Shown here piece after piece: positions 18,148 through 27,802 of a stretch of DNA of 64,000 nucleotides. The first letter of the stretch is position 1; each line of letters starts with the position of its first letter. The DNA comes from Arthrobacter sp. N199823 (GTDB taxonomy: Bacteria; Actinomycetota; Actinomycetes; Actinomycetales; Micrococcaceae): assembly GCF_002929705.1 (NCBI RefSeq), contig NZ_PJIN01000003.1, positions 124,001-188,000 of the forward strand. The letters are read 5' to 3'. Below the pieces are notes generated by a model. That model was not told where the DNA came from and ran no database searches. It saw only the letters and a list, made by a program, of their open reading frames with translations. The position numbers were made by a program, and so were the translations under genes.

Positions 18148-19596
18148 TCAGCGCGAGGTGGGTGCCGCCGTCGTACTTGGGTTTAAGGTGCTAGACGGTG
18201 AAGGGCTTTCATCCACAAGGACGGCCCGTTCCTGGCCTTTTCCGCGAACCCAGAGCTTGAAGGCGAGCGTCAGCAAGACCAGCCAGAGGGCTCCAACATA
18301 GAGTGCCACGCGGGTATCGGCGTAAACGCCCAGGAGCACGATCACGCCCGCCATGAAGAGGGCCGTCAGGATTGAGGCGAGCGGCCAGAGTGGGACAGGG
18401 AACGCCGAGGGGGCCAGGGTGTTGCGGGCGATCTCGCGCTTCATGGCCACATGCGATGCCAGGATCATGATCCAGACCCACACCGTGGCGAAGGTGGCGA
18501 TCGAGGCGATGAGCAAGAAGACGTCCTCGGGGATGGTCGCGTTCAGAACCACGCCCGCCAGCAGCACGGCGGTCATGAGCAGCACTGTCATCCATGGCAC
18601 GCCGCGCTTGGAGATGCGGCCAAAGACGGCGGGTGCGTGACCCTGGGCAGAGAGGCCAAAGAGGACACGGCCGGCACCAAAAATATCTGAGTTGATCGCC
18701 GAGAGCGCCGCGGTGATGACCACTGCGTTGAGGATGTGTGCGGCCAGGGGGATGCCCAGAGAATCGAATATCTGCACGAAGGGACTGGTTTCGCCGGTGA
18801 TCTCGTTCCACGGGATCAGGGACATCAGCACGCCCAAGGTCAGCACATAGAACAGCAGGATCCGTACCGGAACCGTGTTGACGGCTGCCGGGATGGACTT
18901 GCTGGGATCCTTGGCTTCGCCGGCCGTCACGCCAATGGTTTCAATGCCGCCAAAGGCAAACATGACGACGGCGAACGCGGCTAGGAGCCCCACCCATCCG
19001 TTGGGCATGAAGCCGCCATTGTTCACAAGGTTGCCGAGGCCAGCAGCGGCCTGTGCGCCTTCCATGTGGAAGCCGAAAACGATGATCGCCACGCCCCCGG
19101 CGATCATAGCGATGATGGCGGAAACCTTGATGAGTGAGAACCAGAATTCCAGCTCACCAAAGACCTTGACGCTGAGCAGATTGATGGCGGCCAAGAAGAA
19201 AATGATGGCCAGAATCCAGATCCACCGCGGCACGTCATGGAACCAGAAGCCCATGTAGATACTGAAGGCCGTAACGTCGGCAATGGCAACAATGGCCATT
19301 TCGAAGACGTAGGTCCAGCCGGTAATGAATCCAGCCAGCGGGCCCAAGTATCGGCTGGCATATTGGCCAAAGGAGCCAGATACTGGGTGCCGGACTGCGA
19401 GTTCACCGAGCGCGCGCATCACCATGAAGACGGCTGCGCCGGCGATGATGTAGGCCAGCAGAACTGCGGGGCCTGCCTTTTGGATGGCACTTGAGGATCC
19501 GTAGAACAAGCCGGTACCGATGGCAGAGCCCAACGCCATGAAGCGAATGTGGCGGGCAGTCAGGCCGCGGGTCAGGACGGATCCATGGGATTTCAT
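18148..19596 (-). CDS. Amino acid permease, APC superfamily
   Basis: 482 residues with about twelve membrane helices. [20 protein letters not shown] is the signature of helix 1 in the amino-acid transporter family, and [20 protein letters not shown] follows in helix 3. It resembles histidine/proline/GABA permeases. Divergent from an IclR regulator and 2.5 kb from hutH, so histidine uptake is a reasonable guess, but substrate specificity is not readable from sequence. Confidence 0.93.
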   Translation of the reverse strand: MKSHGSVLTRGLTARHIRFMALGSAIGTGLFYGSSSAIQKAGPAVLLAYIIAGAAVFMVMRALGELAVRHPVSGSFGQYASRYLGPLAGFITGWTYVFEMAIVAIADVTAFSIYMGFWFHDVPRWIWILAIIFFLAAINLLSVKVFGELEFWFSLIKVSAIIAMIAGGVAIIVFGFHMEGAQAAAGLGNLVNNGGFMPNGWVGLLAAFAVVMFAFGGIETIGVTAGEAKDPSKSIPAAVNTVPVRILLFYVLTLGVLMSLIPWNEITGETSPFVQIFDSLGIPLAAHILNAVVITAALSAINSDIFGAGRVLFGLSAQGHAPAVFGRISKRGVPWMTVLLMTAVLLAGVVLNATIPEDVFLLIASIATFATVWVWIMILASHVAMKREIARNTLAPSAFPVPLWPLASILTALFMAGVIVLLGVYADTRVALYVGALWLVLLTLAFKLWVRGKGQERAVLVDESPSPSSTLNPSTTAAPTSR

Positions 19597-19731
19597 GAGT
19601 GGGCTTTCTCACGCAGCTCAGCAAGTGGGCTGCGGCACTGTTGATGTAAATCGGGTGGCCTGTGTCACCATACTGCCGATTTCGGGGCTAAAAGTGTCTT
19701 GTTTTTCCTGAAAATCTGGGATTTCAGACGC

Positions 19732-19746
19732 CAATATTCTATATTG
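19732..19746. promoter_or_regulatory. Candidate IclR operator palindrome
   Basis: CAATAT-TCT-ATATTG, a perfect 6+6 palindrome with a 3-nt centre, sits in the divergent gap between the permease and the IclR gene, 42 bp ahead of the IclR start. IclR-family proteins bind such AT-rich palindromes of about 15 bp. The position would allow control of both genes. Confidence 0.5.
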
Positions 19747-19787
19747 TGCAAAGAGCTATGGCGATCTGCGCCAATGATGAGGGGATC

Positions 19788-20582
19788 ATGACAATCACCG
19801 ACCACAAACCCTCCAAGGTGCCTGCCGCAGAGAACACCCTGCGCATTTTGAAACTGCTTTCAGCCAAGCGGGGACCCTTGGCGGCTTCCACCATAGCTAC
19901 CACCTTGGATTTGCCCCGCTCCAGCGTCTACCACCTGCTCGGCGTTATGGAGCAAAGCGGATTCGTCATGCACCTGCATGAAGAGCAGCGTTACGGCCTT
20001 GGGGTTGCCGCCTTTGAGCTCAGCAGTGCATATTCCCGGCAGGAACCGCTCTCCCGGTTGGGCCGGCCACTGCTTGCATCCCTTGTGGACAGAGTGGGTG
20101 AAAGCGCCCACCTTGCGGTCCTGCATGGGCGCGATGTTTTGTACATTGTGGAGGAGCGGGCCAAGAACCGGCCGTCTCTGGTGACAGATGTTGGGGTCCG
20201 GTTGCCCAGCCATCTCACGGCCAGCGGTCGGGCCATTTTGGCGGCGCTGCCGAAATCACAGGTCCGGGCGCTCTATCCCAATGCGGCGGCATTCAGCTCA
20301 CTGACCGAGGTGCCCAACCCCATCATCAAATACTCAACCTTGTCCGGCCATTTGGATCAGGTGCGGATCCGCGGCTACTCGACCGAAAGCGGGGAAGTGA
20401 GTGACGGCTTTGGTTCGGTTGCGGCTGCTGTGACCGATCATCTTGGCTGGCCCGTGGCCGCCGTGGCCGTGACATTCCTGGAAGAAAAGGTGCCTGCTGA
20501 GCAGCGGATCAAGTTGGCCGAGCGGGTCGCCAAGGTGGCGGGGGAGCTTTCTGCGAGGATTTACGGCCGCCGCGAGGGCTGA
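19788..20582 (+). CDS. IclR-family transcriptional regulator (likely hut control)
   Basis: 264 residues from the ATG at 19788, with GAGGGG 3 nt ahead; a start at 19746 would run through the operator palindrome. The N-terminal winged helix shows AENTLRILKLLS and LDLPRSSVYHLLGVMEQSGF. The C-terminal effector domain includes LPSHLTASGRAILAALP, the conserved IclR ligand-pocket stretch. Divergent from the permease and upstream of hutH, so it probably senses histidine or urocanate. Its last 17 codons are duplicated in diverged form 1.4 kb downstream. Confidence 0.92.
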   Translation: MTITDHKPSKVPAAENTLRILKLLSAKRGPLAASTIATTLDLPRSSVYHLLGVMEQSGFVMHLHEEQRYGLGVAAFELSSAYSRQEPLSRLGRPLLASLVDRVGESAHLAVLHGRDVLYIVEERAKNRPSLVTDVGVRLPSHLTASGRAILAALPKSQVRALYPNAAAFSSLTEVPNPIIKYSTLSGHLDQVRIRGYSTESGEVSDGFGSVAAAVTDHLGWPVAAVAVTFLEEKVPAEQRIKLAERVAKVAGELSARIYGRREG

Positions 20583-20591
20583 TTGGCTGCC

Positions 20592-20702
20592 CGGGGGTAG
20601 TTATTACCAAATGCGCCCGGTGCGCCGTGCGCGAATTGTAATAACTACCCCCGGACGCGCTGGGAACGTCCGCGGCGGTGGCGAATGGTATCGACTACCC
20701 CC
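20592..20702. repeat. 111-bp repeat, copy 1, downstream of IclR gene
   Basis: Begins with an inverted repeat (20592-20607 against 20638-20653, GGGGGTAGTTATTAC arms) and ends in a third, inverted arm copy (GGTATCGACTACCCCC, 20687-20702). A second copy of the same length and roughly 85% identity lies at 21791-21901, in the same orientation. The two flank the AbiEi/DUF559-like gene. Confidence 0.88.
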
Positions 20703-20715
20703 GCCCCCGATCGGT

Positions 20716-21675
20716 TCATCTCAGCGGTATTCCGGCCTCATGTAGCAGCTGAATCAGTCGGCGAGGGTCTCTCAGGTCCGCCCAAATCCAGCGGATGACG
20801 TTGTAGCCCTTTGCCCGGAGCCGGTCTTCCCGCAACTTCTCCGCGACCACCACTTGGGCAGGAGTTCTACCTCTCAAGTATTTCTGGGAGGAGTATTTTT
20901 CGTAGCCATCGAATTCGCCGAATGTTTTCTGCTCTTCCCAGTCAAAATCTGGCCGCCCAATAAAGCCGCGATTGTCAGAAATGAGTGTTTGAAGCGCAGG
21001 TAACTTAAAGCCGTGTTCAATCATGATGGCTCGGCTTAACGATTCGCCGGCCGACTCAGACAATGGATCTGCCACGGTGAGGACCCGCTCAACGCGGCCA
21101 CGTTGAGTTGCATTGGGCAACAATGCGGTGGCGGCCCGGACGTCGTCCTCGCTGAAGAATTGTTGCGGGTTGCCAGGCGATCCTGACAATGGAATTCGCT
21201 GGAGCAGTTTGTCCATCGCCGGCAACGAACCTGTCAGTGGAAGACGGACGGCAAGATCCCTCGCTGTTTGCGGTGGCGGTGTGAGAAATACGCCGAACAT
21301 TTCCCACGGCGGCGGATCGCCAGCTACGGCGTTCACACGGCGCACGCCACGGTTACTTTGACCGCCACTTCGTCCAGGAGAAACAACAGTTTGAACTTCG
21401 CTTGGCACTCCGATGACTGGCAAGCCCATGATCTGAGCTGCGGATTCCCTAGCGAAAACGGGCGCGTTCTGAGCCGATTCGTGCACGGCCTGAATGCGCA
21501 TCCTGTATTTTTCCCACGGTAAGAGCGAATCCCACACTTCAGTTGGCAGGTAGAGGCCGCGGTGAATTCGAAACAATTGTCCCGAGGCGGCCTGCCTGGC
21601 AAGTCTGCGGGCCGAGTATTCATCCGCGAACTTGCTTGAAGGAATGATGAACGGTGGGAGCTGGAAGGTAGCCAT
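20716..21675 (-). CDS. AbiEi/DUF559-type protein (antitoxin-like N-terminus, Vsr-like nuclease fold)
   Basis: 319 residues. The N-terminal part (SARRLARQAASGQLFRIHRG, then LYLP) is the winged-helix opening of actinobacterial AbiEi-type proteins. The C-terminal part (IGRPDFDWEEQKTFGEFDGY, then KYLRGRTPAQVVVAEKLREDRLRAKGYNVIRW) has the D-x(n)-E-x-D and helix-rich end of DUF559/Vsr-like endonucleases. No cognate toxin gene is adjacent. It is flanked by direct repeats and a duplicated piece of the IclR gene, so it looks inserted. The pseudo-symmetrical setting suggests a solitary defence or mobile cargo gene. Function is inference. Confidence 0.8.
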   Translation of the reverse strand: MATFQLPPFIIPSSKFADEYSARRLARQAASGQLFRIHRGLYLPTEVWDSLLPWEKYRMRIQAVHESAQNAPVFARESAAQIMGLPVIGVPSEVQTVVSPGRSGGQSNRGVRRVNAVAGDPPPWEMFGVFLTPPPQTARDLAVRLPLTGSLPAMDKLLQRIPLSGSPGNPQQFFSEDDVRAATALLPNATQRGRVERVLTVADPLSESAGESLSRAIMIEHGFKLPALQTLISDNRGFIGRPDFDWEEQKTFGEFDGYEKYSSQKYLRGRTPAQVVVAEKLREDRLRAKGYNVIRWIWADLRDPRRLIQLLHEAGIPLR

Positions 21676-21790
21676 CGTCTAAGGTTCCGGCTCAGCTTCG
21701 TGGGGCGACAGGCCAATGCTGCAAAATGTGGATATGCCCGTACTTGCTTGGCCTGTGGAGTAATCGAAGGGGTCTTCTGCGTAGGAGCAA

Positions 21791-21901
21791 CGGGGGTAGT
21801 TGTTACCAAATGCGCCCGTTGGGCCATGTGCGATTGGTAATAACTACCCCCGGACGTGCAGGGAATGTCCGAGGCGGTGGTGAATGGCAATAACTACCCC
21901 T
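21791..21901. repeat. 111-bp repeat, copy 2, upstream of the AbiEi-like gene
   Basis: Same length and orientation as the copy at 20592-20702. It opens with 19-bp arms (21791-21809 and 21834-21852, one mismatch) and ends with the inverted partial arm GGCAATAACTACCCC. It lies 115 bp upstream of the AbiEi-like start codon. Confidence 0.88.
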
Positions 21902-21934
21902 GGCTGCGCGGAGAATGCACGTACGTGCTGTCGT

Positions 21935-21999
21935 CAAGGAGGCAGGGGAGCGTTCCGCGAGGGTCTACGCCGGCCCGAGGGCTGACTGGCTGTTCGGGC
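21935..21999 (+). pseudogene. Diverged duplicate of the IclR gene's 3' end
   Basis: This stretch aligns with 20531-20596 at roughly 80% identity with one 1-nt gap. Translated, KEAGERSARVY here matches KVAGELSARIY at the C-terminus of the IclR regulator; the gap then shifts the frame and removes the stop. It is too short to be a gene and appears to be a footprint of the event that placed the repeat-flanked gene here. Confidence 0.7.
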
Positions 22000-22119
22000 G
22001 TTCTGCGAAGCCATAACAGCATGTCTGAGATGCCGGACAGTCGGGCCGGAAAGGTGCAGATTTCCGCACGATAAAGCGGAATAGTGGGGATCAAGACTGT
22101 CACAACAAAAGGATCCGCC

Positions 22120-23688
22120 ATGACTGCCGCCCAGCCCCACGAAGTCACTCTCTCCTCCGCCGGGGTCACCCCCGAGGACGTCATCGCCGTGGCCCGCCAC
22201 AATGCCAAGGTGATGATCAGTGCGGAGGCGCTGGCCGGCGTCGAACGGGTCAGGGAACATATTGAAAAGTTGGCGCATTCCGAGACGCCCGCCTACGGCA
22301 TTTCCACGGGTTTCGGAGCGCTGGCCAACCGCCACATTCCGGGGGACATGCGCACGCAGCTGCAGAAATCGCTCATCCGCTCCCACTCAGCAGGCATGGG
22401 TCCGGCTGTGGAGCGCGAGGTGGTGCGGGCGCTGATGTTCCTGCGCGCCAAAACTCTGGCCAGCGGCCGGACCGGCGTGCGCCCGGTGGTCCTGCAAACC
22501 ATGGTGGATGTCCTCAACGCCGGGATCACGCCTGTGGTCCGCGAATTCGGTTCGCTGGGCTGTTCCGGTGACCTGGCGCCGCTCTCGCATTGCGCCTTGG
22601 TCCTCATGGGTGAGGGTGAGGCGGCTGGCCCGGACGGTGTCATCCGTCCAGTCCCCGAACTCCTCGCCGAGGCTGGCATTACGCCGGTGGAATTGGCAGA
22701 AAAGGAAGGCCTGGCGCTGGTCAACGGCACTGACGGCATGCTTGGAATGCTCCTGATGGCCATCGCGGACCTGCGGCTTTTACTCACGACGGCGGACATC
22801 ACCGCCGCGTTGAGCGTCGAGGGGCTGCTCGGTACCGATCAGGTATTCGTGCCCGAGCTGCACATGGAGCTGCGCCCGCATCCGGGTCAGGCGGCGAGTG
22901 CCGAGAACATGCTGGCTGTTCTGGCCAACTCGCCGATCGTGGCTTCGCACAGGGTGGGCGATTCCCGGGTGCAGGATGCCTACTCGCTGCGGTGCGCCCC
23001 GCAGGTGGCCGGAGCCGCCCGCGACACCGTGGACCACGCCCTCATGGTTGCCACCCGCGAACTCGCTGCTGCGATTGACAACCCCGTGGTGCTCCCGGAT
23101 GGCCGGGTCTCCTCCAACGGCAACTTCCACGGGGCACCGGTGGCGTACGTGCTGGACTTCCTTGCGATTGTGTCCGCTGACGTTGCCTCCATTGCCGAGC
23201 GCCGCACCGATCGCATGCTGGATCCGGCACGCTCGCACGGATTGCCTGCATTCCTGGCCGGCGATCCCGGCGTTGATTCGGGCCTCATGATCGCCCAGTA
23301 CACGCAGGCCGGGCTGGTCTCTGACTCCAAGCGTCTGGCCGTGCCCGCCTCCGTGGACTCCATTCCCAGCTCCGCCATGCAGGAGGATCACGTCTCCATG
23401 GGCTGGCATGCTGCCCGCAAACTGCGTAAGTCCGTGGAGAATCTGCGCCGCGTCCTTGCCATTGAGCTGGTCACGGCCACCCGTGCCATTGATATGCGTA
23501 CCGCCATGTCCGACGGCGTACTGGTCCCCGGCCCGGCTGGCGCCGCTGTGATTGAGGTACTTCGTGCGACGGTTCCCGGACCGGGCAGCGACCGTTTCCT
23601 CTCGCCCGAACTGGAAGAAGCTGACCGCCTAGTGGGCTCCGGAGCCATCCGTGACGCCGCTGAGCAGGCCACGGGTCCGCTCCACTAG
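22120..23688 (+). CDS. hutH: Histidine ammonia-lyase
   Basis: 522 residues from the ATG at 22120, with AAAGGA 6 nt upstream. It deaminates histidine to urocanate, the first step of histidine breakdown, in the cytoplasm. The electrophilic MIO cofactor forms from the triad in GSLGCSGDLAPLSH: here Cys148-Ser149-Gly150 rather than the commoner Ala-Ser-Gly, a variant I recall from other actinobacterial enzymes. YGISTGFGALAN and QDAYSLRCAPQVAGA are further family motifs. hutU and hutI are absent from the window; hutG lies 4 kb downstream. Confidence 0.95.
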   Translation: MTAAQPHEVTLSSAGVTPEDVIAVARHNAKVMISAEALAGVERVREHIEKLAHSETPAYGISTGFGALANRHIPGDMRTQLQKSLIRSHSAGMGPAVEREVVRALMFLRAKTLASGRTGVRPVVLQTMVDVLNAGITPVVREFGSLGCSGDLAPLSHCALVLMGEGEAAGPDGVIRPVPELLAEAGITPVELAEKEGLALVNGTDGMLGMLLMAIADLRLLLTTADITAALSVEGLLGTDQVFVPELHMELRPHPGQAASAENMLAVLANSPIVASHRVGDSRVQDAYSLRCAPQVAGAARDTVDHALMVATRELAAAIDNPVVLPDGRVSSNGNFHGAPVAYVLDFLAIVSADVASIAERRTDRMLDPARSHGLPAFLAGDPGVDSGLMIAQYTQAGLVSDSKRLAVPASVDSIPSSAMQEDHVSMGWHAARKLRKSVENLRRVLAIELVTATRAIDMRTAMSDGVLVPGPAGAAVIEVLRATVPGPGSDRFLSPELEEADRLVGSGAIRDAAEQATGPLH

Positions 23689-23729
23689 CCTGCACCTCGA
23701 TGTGGCGGAGCGCGGCACCTCGCGCATCT

Positions 23730-23754
23730 GAAAGATTCCTCTGGAATGTCTTTC
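23730..23754 (+). terminator. Hairpin after hutH
   Basis: GAAAGATTCC (23730-23739) pairs with GGAATGTCTTTC (23743-23754), with a 2-nt bulge and a 3-nt loop. It lies 41 bp after the hutH stop. There is no long T-tract, so termination strength is uncertain. Confidence 0.45.
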
Positions 23755-23827
23755 GACAGTGCAAGCCCAAAGGTGTTTAATATTTGGTACGTTGTGATTC
23801 AAACGTATATTCGAATGGAATCCTTTC

Positions 23828-25558
23828 TTGAAACTCTTCCGTCTGGCCGTCCATCACGCAAAACCGTACTGGGCCTGGGTTATGGCCGTGCTGGTGCTGC
23901 AACTCATTTCCACCATCGCGGCACTGTACCTGCCCAGCCTCAACGCCCAGATCATTGACCAAGGCATTTCCAAGGGTGATACCGATTTCATTTGGTCCAC
24001 CGGCGTGACCATGATCGTGGTGTGCTTTGTCCAGGTAATTTCGGCCATTGGTGGCATCTACTTCGGCGCCCGCACGGCCATGGCCATAGGTCGGGACCTG
24101 CGCCGTGAGGTCTACCATCGGGTCAACGCCCTCGGCGCCCTGGATGTGAGCCGCTTCGGCACGGCCACGCTGATCACGCGCAACACCAACGACGTCCAGC
24201 AGGTCCAGATGCTGGTGCTCATGGCGTTGAACTTCATGGTTTCCACTCCCATCATGTGCATTGGCGGGATCATCATGGCCCTGCGCGAGGACGTGGGCCT
24301 GTCATGGCTGCTGTGGGTTTCAGTGCCGCTGCTTTTCATTGTGGTGGGCTTTCTGGTGGTTAAGCTGCTGCCGCTGTTCCGCGAAATGCAAGACCGGATC
24401 GATACCGTCAATGGCGTGCTTCGCGAGCAGATCACCGGCATCCGCGTTATCCGTGCCTTTGTTCGCGAGAAGTTTGAGGCGCAGCGCTACCGCGAAGCCA
24501 ACATGGACCTGACTCGTGTTTCGGTTCGTGTGGGCAACTTGTTTGTGCTCATGTTCCCCGTCATCATGATGATCCTGCATCTGGCCACCGCCGCCGTGCT
24601 GTGGTTTGGTGGGCACCGGGTCGACGCCGGATCCATGCAGATTGGGTCCCTCACCGCATTCCTGCAGTACCTTCTGCAGATTCTGGTGGCCGTCATGATG
24701 GGCGTCTTCATGGTCATGATGATTCCCCGCGCCGCCATCTCCGCCGAACGCCTCGATGACGTGCTCACGGCCGAGCCGAGCCTGAAGGTACCGTCGGCTC
24801 GAGAGCTCCCGGTGACTCACGCCGTCGAATTTTCATCGGTGTCCTTTGGGTATCCCGGTGCCGAGCGGCCCGTGTTGAATAACATTTCGTTTACCGCTGA
24901 GGCGGGAAAAACGACGGCGATTGTCGGCTCCACTGGTTCCGGCAAGTCCACGCTGTTGAACCTCATACCCCGCCTTTTCGATCCGCAGGACGGTTCGGTG
25001 CGCATTGGCGGCGTGGACGTCAGCGAGCTCAGTCGCAAGCAGTTGGCGGAGCTCGTGGGCCTGGTGCCCCAGAAGCCGTACCTGTTCTCCGGATCTGTGG
25101 CGAGCAACCTGAAGTTTGGCCGCCCCGACGCGGACGATTCCGAGCTGTGGGAGGCGCTTCGCGTGGCCCAGGCCAAGGACTTTGTGGAAGAGAAGCCCAA
25201 GCAGCTGGCCACACCCATCGCCCAGGGCGGCACCAACGTCTCCGGGGGGCAACGGCAGCGGCTATGTATCGCCCGTGCGCTCGCGGCCCGCCCGCGCATT
25301 TATCTCTTCGACGATTCCTTCTCGGCCCTCGATGTAGCCACCGATCAGCGGCTGCGCGAATCCCTGCACGGCGCCACGGCGGGGGCCACCATGATCATTG
25401 TGGCTCAGCGCATCTCCACCATCCGGGAAGCCGACCACATCATTGTGCTCGACGGCGGCGAAATAGTGGGCGCAGGCAACCATGACGAGCTGCTCGAAAG
25501 CAATGAAACATACCGCGAAATTGTTGAATCTCAGCTCAGCATTGAAGGAGTGTCCTGA
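23828..25558 (+). CDS. ABC exporter half-transporter, subunit 1 (degenerate Walker B)
   Basis: 576 residues: a six-helix exporter domain (about 1-300) and a C-terminal ATPase. Walker A GSTGSGKST is near residue 367, the signature NVSGGQRQR is canonical, but Walker B reads YLFDDSFSALD, with Asp where the catalytic Glu should be. The start is TTG at 23828; no in-frame ATG precedes it. The stop overlaps the next ABC gene's ATG by 1 nt, so the two proteins should form a heterodimer. Substrate (drug, lipid or peptide) unknown. Confidence 0.92.
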   Translation: MKLFRLAVHHAKPYWAWVMAVLVLQLISTIAALYLPSLNAQIIDQGISKGDTDFIWSTGVTMIVVCFVQVISAIGGIYFGARTAMAIGRDLRREVYHRVNALGALDVSRFGTATLITRNTNDVQQVQMLVLMALNFMVSTPIMCIGGIIMALREDVGLSWLLWVSVPLLFIVVGFLVVKLLPLFREMQDRIDTVNGVLREQITGIRVIRAFVREKFEAQRYREANMDLTRVSVRVGNLFVLMFPVIMMILHLATAAVLWFGGHRVDAGSMQIGSLTAFLQYLLQILVAVMMGVFMVMMIPRAAISAERLDDVLTAEPSLKVPSARELPVTHAVEFSSVSFGYPGAERPVLNNISFTAEAGKTTAIVGSTGSGKSTLLNLIPRLFDPQDGSVRIGGVDVSELSRKQLAELVGLVPQKPYLFSGSVASNLKFGRPDADDSELWEALRVAQAKDFVEEKPKQLATPIAQGGTNVSGGQRQRLCIARALAARPRIYLFDDSFSALDVATDQRLRESLHGATAGATMIIVAQRISTIREADHIIVLDGGEIVGAGNHDELLESNETYREIVESQLSIEGVS

Positions 25559-27588
25559 TGGCGCGCAAAGCAAAGGACGCGAAGTCCTTGGAGCAGGCGC
25601 CGGAGCTGGACGCGCTAGAAGAGGACCTGATCCCCGAGTACAAGCCCAGCGAGGCTGACGGGGACATGTTTGGTGGCACGCCCGCCAAAAAAGCCGAGCA
25701 CTTCTGGCCGTCAGTGAAGCGGCTCGTGGGGTTGTTGCGCCCCGAACGGTTCATGTTCTCCGTGGTCATCGCCCTGGTCACAGCCTCCGTGGTGCTGACA
25801 GTCATTGCCCCGAAGATCCTAGGCAAGGCCATGGACGTCATCTTCAACGGCGTCATCGGCTCGCAGCTGCCCGCGGGTGTCCCGCTCGAGACGATCATTG
25901 CCGGCATGCGTGCCGAGGGTAACAACCAAATGGCGGACATGCTCGCCAAAACCAACCTTGTGCCCGGTGCCGGGATCGACTTTTCCCAACTGAGCCGGTA
26001 CATCATCTTTGTGCTGGCCCTGTATATGGTGGCCTCAACGCTCATGTGGCTGCAGGGCTACCTACTCAATGCCCTCGTGATGCGTGTGGTGTTCCGCCTG
26101 CGCGAGGACATTGAACGCAAGCTCAACCGCCTGCCGCTGGGCTACTTTGACACCAGGCAGCGCGGAGACCTGATGTCCCGGGTGACCAACGACGTCGACA
26201 ATATCCAGGCAGCGCTGCAGCAGGCGTTCTCGCAGCTGGTGCAATCCGCACTGACTGTCATCGGCATCGGTGTCATGATGTTCATCGTCTCGTGGCAGCT
26301 GGCCCTGATTGCGTTGATTGCCCTGCCGCTGTCTGCCATTATTGCCGGTGTCATTGGCACGCGCTCGCAGAAGCTTTTCGCCGCCCAGTGGAAGCACACG
26401 GGTTCACTTAACGGACATATTGAGGAGACCTTCTCCGGCCTGGAGCTGGTCCGCGCCTATGGCCGTGACGAGGAAATGCTGGCCGAGTTCGACGAGCGCA
26501 ACGATCACCTTTTCAAGGCAGCCTTCGGGGCACAGTTTGTCTCCGGCATGATCATGCCGGCTATGCAGTTTGTCTCCTACCTCTCTTACGTGCTGGTCGC
26601 CGTCGTGGGCGGATTGCGCGTGGCAACAGGCGGCATGACGCTCGGTGACGCCACAGCGTTCATCCAGTACTCGCGTGAGTTCTCCCAGCCCATTGGCGAG
26701 ATGGCCGGCATTGCCAACATGATCCAGTCCGGCGTAGCCTCCGCCGAGCGGACGTTCGAGATCCTTGACGCCGAGGAGCAGGACGAGGAACAGGATTCGG
26801 CGCTGTTGCCGGCCCAGACCGACGGTCATGTGAAGTTTGAGAACGTCTCATTCAGCTATTCGCCTGACACCCCGCTGATCCGGGATGTCTCCTTCACGGT
26901 GCAACCGGGTCAGACCGTGGCCATTGTTGGTCCCACCGGAGCTGGCAAGACTACTTTGGTGAACCTCGTGATGCGCTTTTACGAGCTCACGGGAGGGCGT
27001 ATCATGCTCGACGGCGTGGACACCCGTGAGCTGTCCCGGGAGCAGGTGCGTGCCCAAGTTGGCATGGTGCTCCAGGATGCCTGGCTCTTTGAGGGCACCA
27101 TTCGCGAGAACATTCGCTACGGGCGTCTGGACGCCACCGACGAGGAGATTGTTGCCGCCGCCGAGGCCACCATGGTGGACCGGTTCGTCCGCCAGCTGCC
27201 TGACGGCTACGACACCGTCATTGATGCCGACGGCGGAACGGTCTCGGCCGGCGAACGCCAGCTGCTCACCATTGCCCGCGCGTTCATTGCGAAGCCGTCG
27301 CTGCTGATCCTGGACGAGGCCACATCCTCCGTGGACACCCGCACCGAACTTCTGGTCCAGCACGCCATGGCGGCACTGCGCACGGACCGGACCTCATTCG
27401 TGATCGCCCACCGCCTCTCCACCATCCGCGACGCCCACACCATCTTGGTCATGGAAGACGGCGACATCGTGGAACACGGCAACCATGAGGAACTGCTCAA
27501 GCGCCGCGGCGCGTACTACGACCTCTACATGACGCAGTTCCAAGGCGGCCACGGCCTAGAAGACGAGGTAGCCGCAGAGGTCCACTGA
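25558..27588 (+). CDS. ABC exporter half-transporter, subunit 2 (catalytic Walker B, altered signature)
   Basis: 676 residues. A charged N-terminal extension of about 50 residues and a periplasmic insertion precede the usual six-helix domain and ATPase. Walker A GPTGAGKTT (about 457) and Walker B LLILDEATSSVDTRTE (about 582) are intact with the catalytic Glu. The signature reads TVSAGERQLL instead of LSGGQ. With subunit 1 this gives one consensus and one degenerate ATP site, as in TM287/288-type heterodimeric exporters. It follows subunit 1 with a 1-nt overlap. Confidence 0.93.
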   Translation: MARKAKDAKSLEQAPELDALEEDLIPEYKPSEADGDMFGGTPAKKAEHFWPSVKRLVGLLRPERFMFSVVIALVTASVVLTVIAPKILGKAMDVIFNGVIGSQLPAGVPLETIIAGMRAEGNNQMADMLAKTNLVPGAGIDFSQLSRYIIFVLALYMVASTLMWLQGYLLNALVMRVVFRLREDIERKLNRLPLGYFDTRQRGDLMSRVTNDVDNIQAALQQAFSQLVQSALTVIGIGVMMFIVSWQLALIALIALPLSAIIAGVIGTRSQKLFAAQWKHTGSLNGHIEETFSGLELVRAYGRDEEMLAEFDERNDHLFKAAFGAQFVSGMIMPAMQFVSYLSYVLVAVVGGLRVATGGMTLGDATAFIQYSREFSQPIGEMAGIANMIQSGVASAERTFEILDAEEQDEEQDSALLPAQTDGHVKFENVSFSYSPDTPLIRDVSFTVQPGQTVAIVGPTGAGKTTLVNLVMRFYELTGGRIMLDGVDTRELSREQVRAQVGMVLQDAWLFEGTIRENIRYGRLDATDEEIVAAAEATMVDRFVRQLPDGYDTVIDADGGTVSAGERQLLTIARAFIAKPSLLILDEATSSVDTRTELLVQHAMAALRTDRTSFVIAHRLSTIRDAHTILVMEDGDIVEHGNHEELLKRRGAYYDLYMTQFQGGHGLEDEVAAEVH

Positions 27589-27607
27589 GGGTAGAGCGGC
27601 GGACCGG

Positions 27608-27633
27608 TGGCTCGGCCCAGAACGGCCGGGCCA
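27608..27633. terminator. Hairpin after the ABC exporter operon
   Basis: TGGCTCGGCC (27608-27617) pairs with GGCCGGGCCA (27624-27633), one G-T pair, 6-nt loop. It lies 19 bp past the exporter stop, in the 214-bp gap before the convergent hutG gene. GC-rich without a T-run. Confidence 0.5.
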
Positions 27634-27802
27634 CTCGAGGGCAGTAAGATTTCTGCGGCCGCGGGCGGCCTTGCTAAGAGATTTCCGAGGGTTCCCCGCT
27701 GAGCTTGCGAAGCGAGGGAAGGAAATCACGCCATCCCCGCTCCGAGGCCCAACCGCCCGAAGCCACAAGCCGTTTGGGAGGCACCGCCGACCTCTCGCGG
27801 GC

